A stretch of DNA of 34,145 nt, from NCBI RefSeq assembly GCF_003013395.1, contig NZ_PXZM01000065.1, positions 1-34,145 on the forward strand. The letters are read 5' to 3'. The position numbers and the translations under genes are program-made. The first letter of the stretch is position 1; each line of letters begins with the position of its first letter. Source of the stretch: Brevibacillus fortis. GTDB taxonomy: Bacteria; Bacillota; Bacilli; Brevibacillales; Brevibacillaceae. The notes under the pieces are model-generated. The model searched no databases. It was given only the letters and a program-made list of their open reading frames with translations, and was not told the DNA's origin. Positions 30,739-34,145 of this stretch are shown in pieces.

Positions 30739-32175
30739 CTACAGGCTGTTCAATACTTCCTGAATCAACTTGTTTACCATTCCCGGGTTTGCCTTACCTT
30801 TGGTTTGCTTCATGACCTGACCGACGAAGAAAGCTGCTGCTTTTTCGTTTCCAGACTTGAAGTCTGCCACGGCTTGCGGGTTGGAATTGACCGCATCGAC
30901 GACAACTTGACGCAGAGCGCCCTCATCGCTGATTTGGACGAGTCCTTTTTCTTCGACGATCTGCTTCGGCTCTTTGCCGGTCTCTACCATCTCTTTGAAG
31001 ACGGTTTTGGCGATTTTGGAGGAAATGGTTCCATCCTCGATCAGCTTGATCATCTCACCCAAGCCTTTTGGTGTCATTTTCACATCGGCAAACACCAGGT
31101 TGTTGGCGTTGAGGTGTGCCAACAGGTCAACCATCAGCCAGTTCGCTACTGACTTCGGATCTGCTCCTGTTTTCACAGTCTCATCAAAGAAATCAGCCGT
31201 CTCCTTGGAGATTGTAATGACTCCGGCATCATCCTTGGACAAGCCAAACTCGTTTACATAGCGTGCCTGACGTGCATCTGGCAGCTCTGGAATGGTTGCG
31301 CGAACCGCTTCAATCCACTCCTCGGAAATCTGCATGCGAACCAGATCAGGGTCTGGGAAGTAACGATAGTCGTGCGCTTCCTCTTTGGAACGCATCGTCA
31401 ACGTCTTCTTGTTCGCTTCATCCCAACGGCGCGTTTCCTGAACGACTGTACCACCAGAAGAGAGGATCTCTGACTGACGCAACACCTCGTACTCTAGCCC
31501 CATTTGTACATTGCGGAAGGAGTTCATGTTTTTCAGCTCTGCTCTGGTTCCGAATTCCTCTTGATCGTATGGACGGATCGAAACGTTGGCGTCGCAGCGC
31601 AAGGAGCCTTGTTCCATACGGACGTCAGATACTTCCGTGTATTGAATGATTGCTTTCAGCTTTTCCAAATACGCACGCGCTTCTTCTGGCGTACGGATGT
31701 CTGGCTCGGAGACGATCTCTAAGAGCGGCACGCCTACGCGGTTGAAGTCAATCAAGGATTCTGCGCCAAAATCACTGTGCGTCAGCTTGCCCGCATCCTC
31801 TTCCAGATGCAGACGAGTGATCCCAATGCGCTTCGTCTCCCCGTTTACTTCGATGTCGATCCAGCCATTGTAGCCGATTGGCTGGTCAAACTGCGAAATT
31901 TGGTACGCTTTTGGCGAGTCTGGATAAAAGTAGTTCTTGCGGTCGAACTTGGTCTCGCGGGAAATCTCGCAGTTGAGGGCGAGTGCTGCTTTCATCGCGA
32001 ATTCTACCGCTTGCTTGTTCGTTACAGGCAGTACACCTGGATGTCCCAAGCAAATCGGGCATGTATGTGTATTCGGCGGTGCACCAAATTCAGTCGGGCA
32101 GCCGCAAAAGATTTTACTGTTGGTCGATAGCTCGGCGTGAACCTCCAAGCCGATGACGGTTTCGTACTTGCTCAT
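30739..32175 (-). CDS. gatB: Asp-tRNA(Asn)/Glu-tRNA(Gln) amidotransferase subunit B
   Basis: The 478-residue GatB subunit binds misacylated Glu-tRNA(Gln) or Asp-tRNA(Asn), phosphorylates the acyl group and accepts ammonia from GatA. It starts MSKYETVIGLEVHAELSTNS. Zinc ligands are Cys24, 26, 39 and 42 (KIFCGCPTEF, THTCPICLGHPGVLPV). The kinase core shows FDRKNYFYPDSPKAYQISQF, RIGITRLHLEEDAGKLTH and MEQGSLRCDANVSIRPYDQ. The C-terminal YqeY-like tail domain ends GMVNKLIQEVLNSL. Length is standard. The ATG lies 4 bases after the gatA stop with GAGGGGGTAAGAG between, so it is coupled. Last gene of gatCAB. Confidence 0.98.
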   Translation of the reverse strand: MSKYETVIGLEVHAELSTNSKIFCGCPTEFGAPPNTHTCPICLGHPGVLPVTNKQAVEFAMKAALALNCEISRETKFDRKNYFYPDSPKAYQISQFDQPIGYNGWIDIEVNGETKRIGITRLHLEEDAGKLTHSDFGAESLIDFNRVGVPLLEIVSEPDIRTPEEARAYLEKLKAIIQYTEVSDVRMEQGSLRCDANVSIRPYDQEEFGTRAELKNMNSFRNVQMGLEYEVLRQSEILSSGGTVVQETRRWDEANKKTLTMRSKEEAHDYRYFPDPDLVRMQISEEWIEAVRATIPELPDARQARYVNEFGLSKDDAGVITISKETADFFDETVKTGADPKSVANWLMVDLLAHLNANNLVFADVKMTPKGLGEMIKLIEDGTISSKIAKTVFKEMVETGKEPKQIVEEKGLVQISDEGALRQVVVDAVNSNPQAVADFKSGNEKAAAFFVGQVMKQTKGKANPGMVNKLIQEVLNSL

Positions 32176-32179
32176 GCTC

Positions 32180-33652
32180 TTACCCCCTCACCCATTCCGG
32201 TTTGCGCCCGTAGAAGCCTGCTGTTTGCTCATACGCATGGGCTACGCGCAATACGGTGGATTCGTCAAATGCACGACCTACGATCTGCAAACCGATCGGC
32301 AGACCATTTTTGGAGAATCCGCACGGCACGCTGATCGCTGGCAATCCCGCCAGGTTTACAGGAACTGTGCAAATATCTTCGAGGTACATTTTCACCGGAT
32401 CGTCTACGTTTTCGCCTACTTTGAAAGCCGTAGAAGGCGTAGTCGGATGCAGGATCACATCGTAGTCGGCAAAAATGTTGTTGAAGTCCTGAATGATCAG
32501 GGTACGTACCTGCTGTGCCTTTTTGTAGTAAGCGTCGTAGTAACCAGACGAGAGCGCGTAGGTTCCTAGCATGATGCGGCGCTTCACTTCTGGGCCAAAG
32601 CCTTGGCTGCGGGATTCCTTATACAGCTCGATCAAGTTTGCCGCATTGTCTGCACGTACACCATAGCGTACGCCGTCAAAACGAGCCAAGTTGGACGAAG
32701 CTTCAGACGAAGAAAGGAGATAGTAAGCTGGCACCGCATATTCCGTGTGTGGCATGGAAACCTCGCTCCATGTAGCACCCATGTTCTCCAGCTGCTTCAA
32801 TGCTGCCAGAACAGCATCGCGAACCTCAGGGTCAATCCCTTCTCCGATCAACTCTTTCGGTACCCCGATACGCAGTCCTTTTACATCGCCAGTCAAGGCA
32901 GACAAGTAATCTGGAACTTCTACATTGGCAGAGGTAGAATCATATTCATCATGGCCCGCAATCGCTTGCAGCACATACGCGGAATCCTCTACGTTTTTCG
33001 TTACAGGCCCGATCTGATCCAGCGAGGACGCGAACGCGACCAGCCCAAAACGGGATACGCGTCCATACGTAGGCTTCAAGCCGACAACGCCACAAAAAGC
33101 AGCAGGCTGACGGATGGAGCCACCTGTATCAGAGCCAAGCGTGAAGTAAAAATGACGTGCAGCCATTGCTGCCGCCGAGCCACCAGAAGAACCGCCCGGC
33201 ACATAGTCAGTGTTCCACGGGTTTTTCGCTGGGAAAAATCCGGAATTTTCGTTGGAGCCGCCCATTGCAAACTCGTCCATGTTCAGCTTCGCAACAATTA
33301 CCGCATCGGCATCCTTCACCTTTTTGGATGCAGTCCCGTCGTGGACAGGATCGTAGTTCGCCAAAAATTTGCTCGCGCAAGTGGTGCGGATGTCTTTTGT
33401 AACTAGGTTGTCCTTCAGTCCAGCAGGCAAGCCGTAGAGAAGCCCCAGCTCCTCATTTCCTTTGACCAGACGCTTGTCCAATTGACGGGCATGAGCCAAG
33501 GCTCCCTCTTCATCTACATGCAGGACGGATTTGATTTCTCCATCATGCTCCTTGATGCTCGCGATGGAAGCCTGCACCAGATCCGTTACCGAAAGCTCTT
33601 TTGCGCGCAGGGCGCTATGTATCTCAGACAATCGCTTGTCAAACAGCGACAC
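32180..33652 (-). CDS. gatA: Asp-tRNA(Asn)/Glu-tRNA(Gln) amidotransferase subunit A
   Basis: The 490-residue GatA amidase hydrolyses glutamine and channels ammonia to GatB. The amidase-signature triad is intact: Lys80 (GLPAGLKDNLVT), Ser155 (VPGGSSGGSAAAMA) and Ser179 (GSDTGGSIRQPAAFCGVVG). The rest follows the family: KPTYGRVSRFGLVAFASSLD, QIGPVTKNVEDSAYVLQAIAGHDEYDSTS, and the C-terminal PCGFSKNGLPIGLQIVGRAF. The start is GTG 33652, with GGGAGGAA upstream. It follows gatC by 32 bases. This trio supplies Gln-tRNA(Gln) in bacteria lacking GlnRS. Confidence 0.98.
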   Translation of the reverse strand: MSLFDKRLSEIHSALRAKELSVTDLVQASIASIKEHDGEIKSVLHVDEEGALAHARQLDKRLVKGNEELGLLYGLPAGLKDNLVTKDIRTTCASKFLANYDPVHDGTASKKVKDADAVIVAKLNMDEFAMGGSNENSGFFPAKNPWNTDYVPGGSSGGSAAAMAARHFYFTLGSDTGGSIRQPAAFCGVVGLKPTYGRVSRFGLVAFASSLDQIGPVTKNVEDSAYVLQAIAGHDEYDSTSANVEVPDYLSALTGDVKGLRIGVPKELIGEGIDPEVRDAVLAALKQLENMGATWSEVSMPHTEYAVPAYYLLSSSEASSNLARFDGVRYGVRADNAANLIELYKESRSQGFGPEVKRRIMLGTYALSSGYYDAYYKKAQQVRTLIIQDFNNIFADYDVILHPTTPSTAFKVGENVDDPVKMYLEDICTVPVNLAGLPAISVPCGFSKNGLPIGLQIVGRAFDESTVLRVAHAYEQTAGFYGRKPEWVRG

Positions 33653-33684
33653 AGTGGGTTCCTCCCTTCTCGTTATCCAGTGGG

Positions 33685-33975
33685 TTATTCGAATACAGCC
33701 GGTACTTTAAACTGTCCGTCTTCGTGATCCGGTGCGTTTTTCAGCACGTCCTCACGCGGCAGTGACGGTCTGTTTACGTCTTCGCGCATGACGTTTTTCA
33801 CGTCTGTAGCATGGCTGGTTGGCTCAATATTGGATGTATCGAGCTCATTTAACTTGGCAGCAAAATCAAGAATCGCATTCAGGTCTTTTGTGTACCGCTC
33901 CGCTTCTTCCTCAGTGAGCTGCAAACGGGCCAAATTAGCTACGTGTTCTACTTCTTTGCGAGTAATGGCACTCAT
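33685..33975 (-). CDS. gatC: Asp-tRNA(Asn)/Glu-tRNA(Gln) amidotransferase subunit C
   Basis: The 96-residue GatC subunit wraps around GatA and stabilises the complex. It opens SAITRKEVEHVANLARLQLT and continues EEEAERYTKDLNAILDFAAK, LDTSNIEPTSHATDVKNVMR, REDVLKNAPDHEDGQFKVPA. ATG 33975 has GGAGG 7-8 bases upstream; a GTG three codons earlier overlaps that site. First gene of gatCAB, with a recognisable promoter 35-64 bases upstream. Confidence 0.97.
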   Translation of the reverse strand: MSAITRKEVEHVANLARLQLTEEEAERYTKDLNAILDFAAKLNELDTSNIEPTSHATDVKNVMREDVNRPSLPREDVLKNAPDHEDGQFKVPAVFE

Positions 33976-34009
33976 TCTTTCCACCTCCGAATCGTATCAC
34001 ATAACTTTG

Positions 34010-34039
34010 ATCTTACTTGAAAAGAGCAGGTTCAGTCAA
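34010..34039 (-). promoter_or_regulatory. SigA-type promoter of gatCAB
   Basis: On the reverse strand, TTGACT (34039-34034) and TAAGAT (34015-34010) are separated by 18 bases, 35 bases upstream of the gatC ATG. No riboswitch or T-box structure is seen between them. The remaining 106 bases to the window edge hold no gene. Confidence 0.7.
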
Positions 34040-34145
34040 TTTTCGTAGGGATTTCAACAGGGAAAACAAATAATGTTCTCGGCAAAAAAATATTGATCGA
34101 TTGTTCGCCATTAAAAACTTTGTCTGGCTGTTGTGGTGGGGAGGA

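Noticed and set aside
32603..33406. 267-codon forward ORF inside gatA
   Set aside because: Antisense shadow of gatA, which has the full amidase triad.

Overview
The window looks like chromosomal DNA of a spore-forming Bacillota, most probably Brevibacillus or a close relative. This is inferred from a near-complete CwlJ-type spore cortex hydrolase, Bacillus-type GatCAB, DgkB, RlmCD and GlcK, strong GGAGG ribosome binding sites, frequent TTG/GTG starts and many U-tailed hairpin terminators. No rRNA, tRNA or CRISPR array was seen.

Bases 1-18,600 are accessory in character: visibly A/T-richer in most places, with short genes on both strands and several gene remnants. In order they hold a SUKH (SMI1/KNR4) gene cut by the window edge, a HEAT-repeat protein, a secreted beta-rich protein, a macrolide-glycosyltransferase scrap, GT8 and GT-B glycosyltransferases, and an acetate transporter (YaaH/SatP). 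Next come an Imm53-type immunity gene, small orphan genes, a group II intron domain V-VI remnant beside a truncated cadherin-like gene, cwlJ, a proline-rich small protein and a full-length cholesterol-dependent cytolysin. These are followed by a compact peptide operon (11.2-14.9 kb): a 29-codon precursor-like peptide, an M50 metalloprotease with an N-terminal PqqD/RRE-like region, and a large TPR protein with a degenerate P-loop. A SF0329-type gene follows, then the remains of an RRNPP-type (TPR receptor plus exported peptide) quorum-sensing pair next to an IS-end-like sequence, and two small secreted proteins.

Bases 18,600-34,145 are mostly core genes with higher G+C. rlmCD and dgkB are followed by a divergent glcK, a DMT exporter, a NatAB-type ABC exporter with two small genes behind it, an ECF sigma factor with a large C-terminal domain, a tandem pair of YcdB/YcdC-type secreted proteins (one broken by an internal 39-bp duplication plus a nonsense change) and gatCAB with a good promoter at the right edge.

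The strongest candidate for an undescribed system is the peptide/M50/TPR operon at 11,211-14,876. It has a near-consensus promoter, a palindrome just downstream of the start region, a tiny peptide gene ending in a Cys-x-Cys segment, an attenuator-like hairpin, a protease carrying a peptide-recognition-like domain, and a coupled TPR protein that could be a receptor or adaptor. It contains no lanthionine synthetase, radical SAM enzyme or ABC exporter. Also notable are the cytolysin, the sigma-factor fusion and the truncated RRNPP pair.
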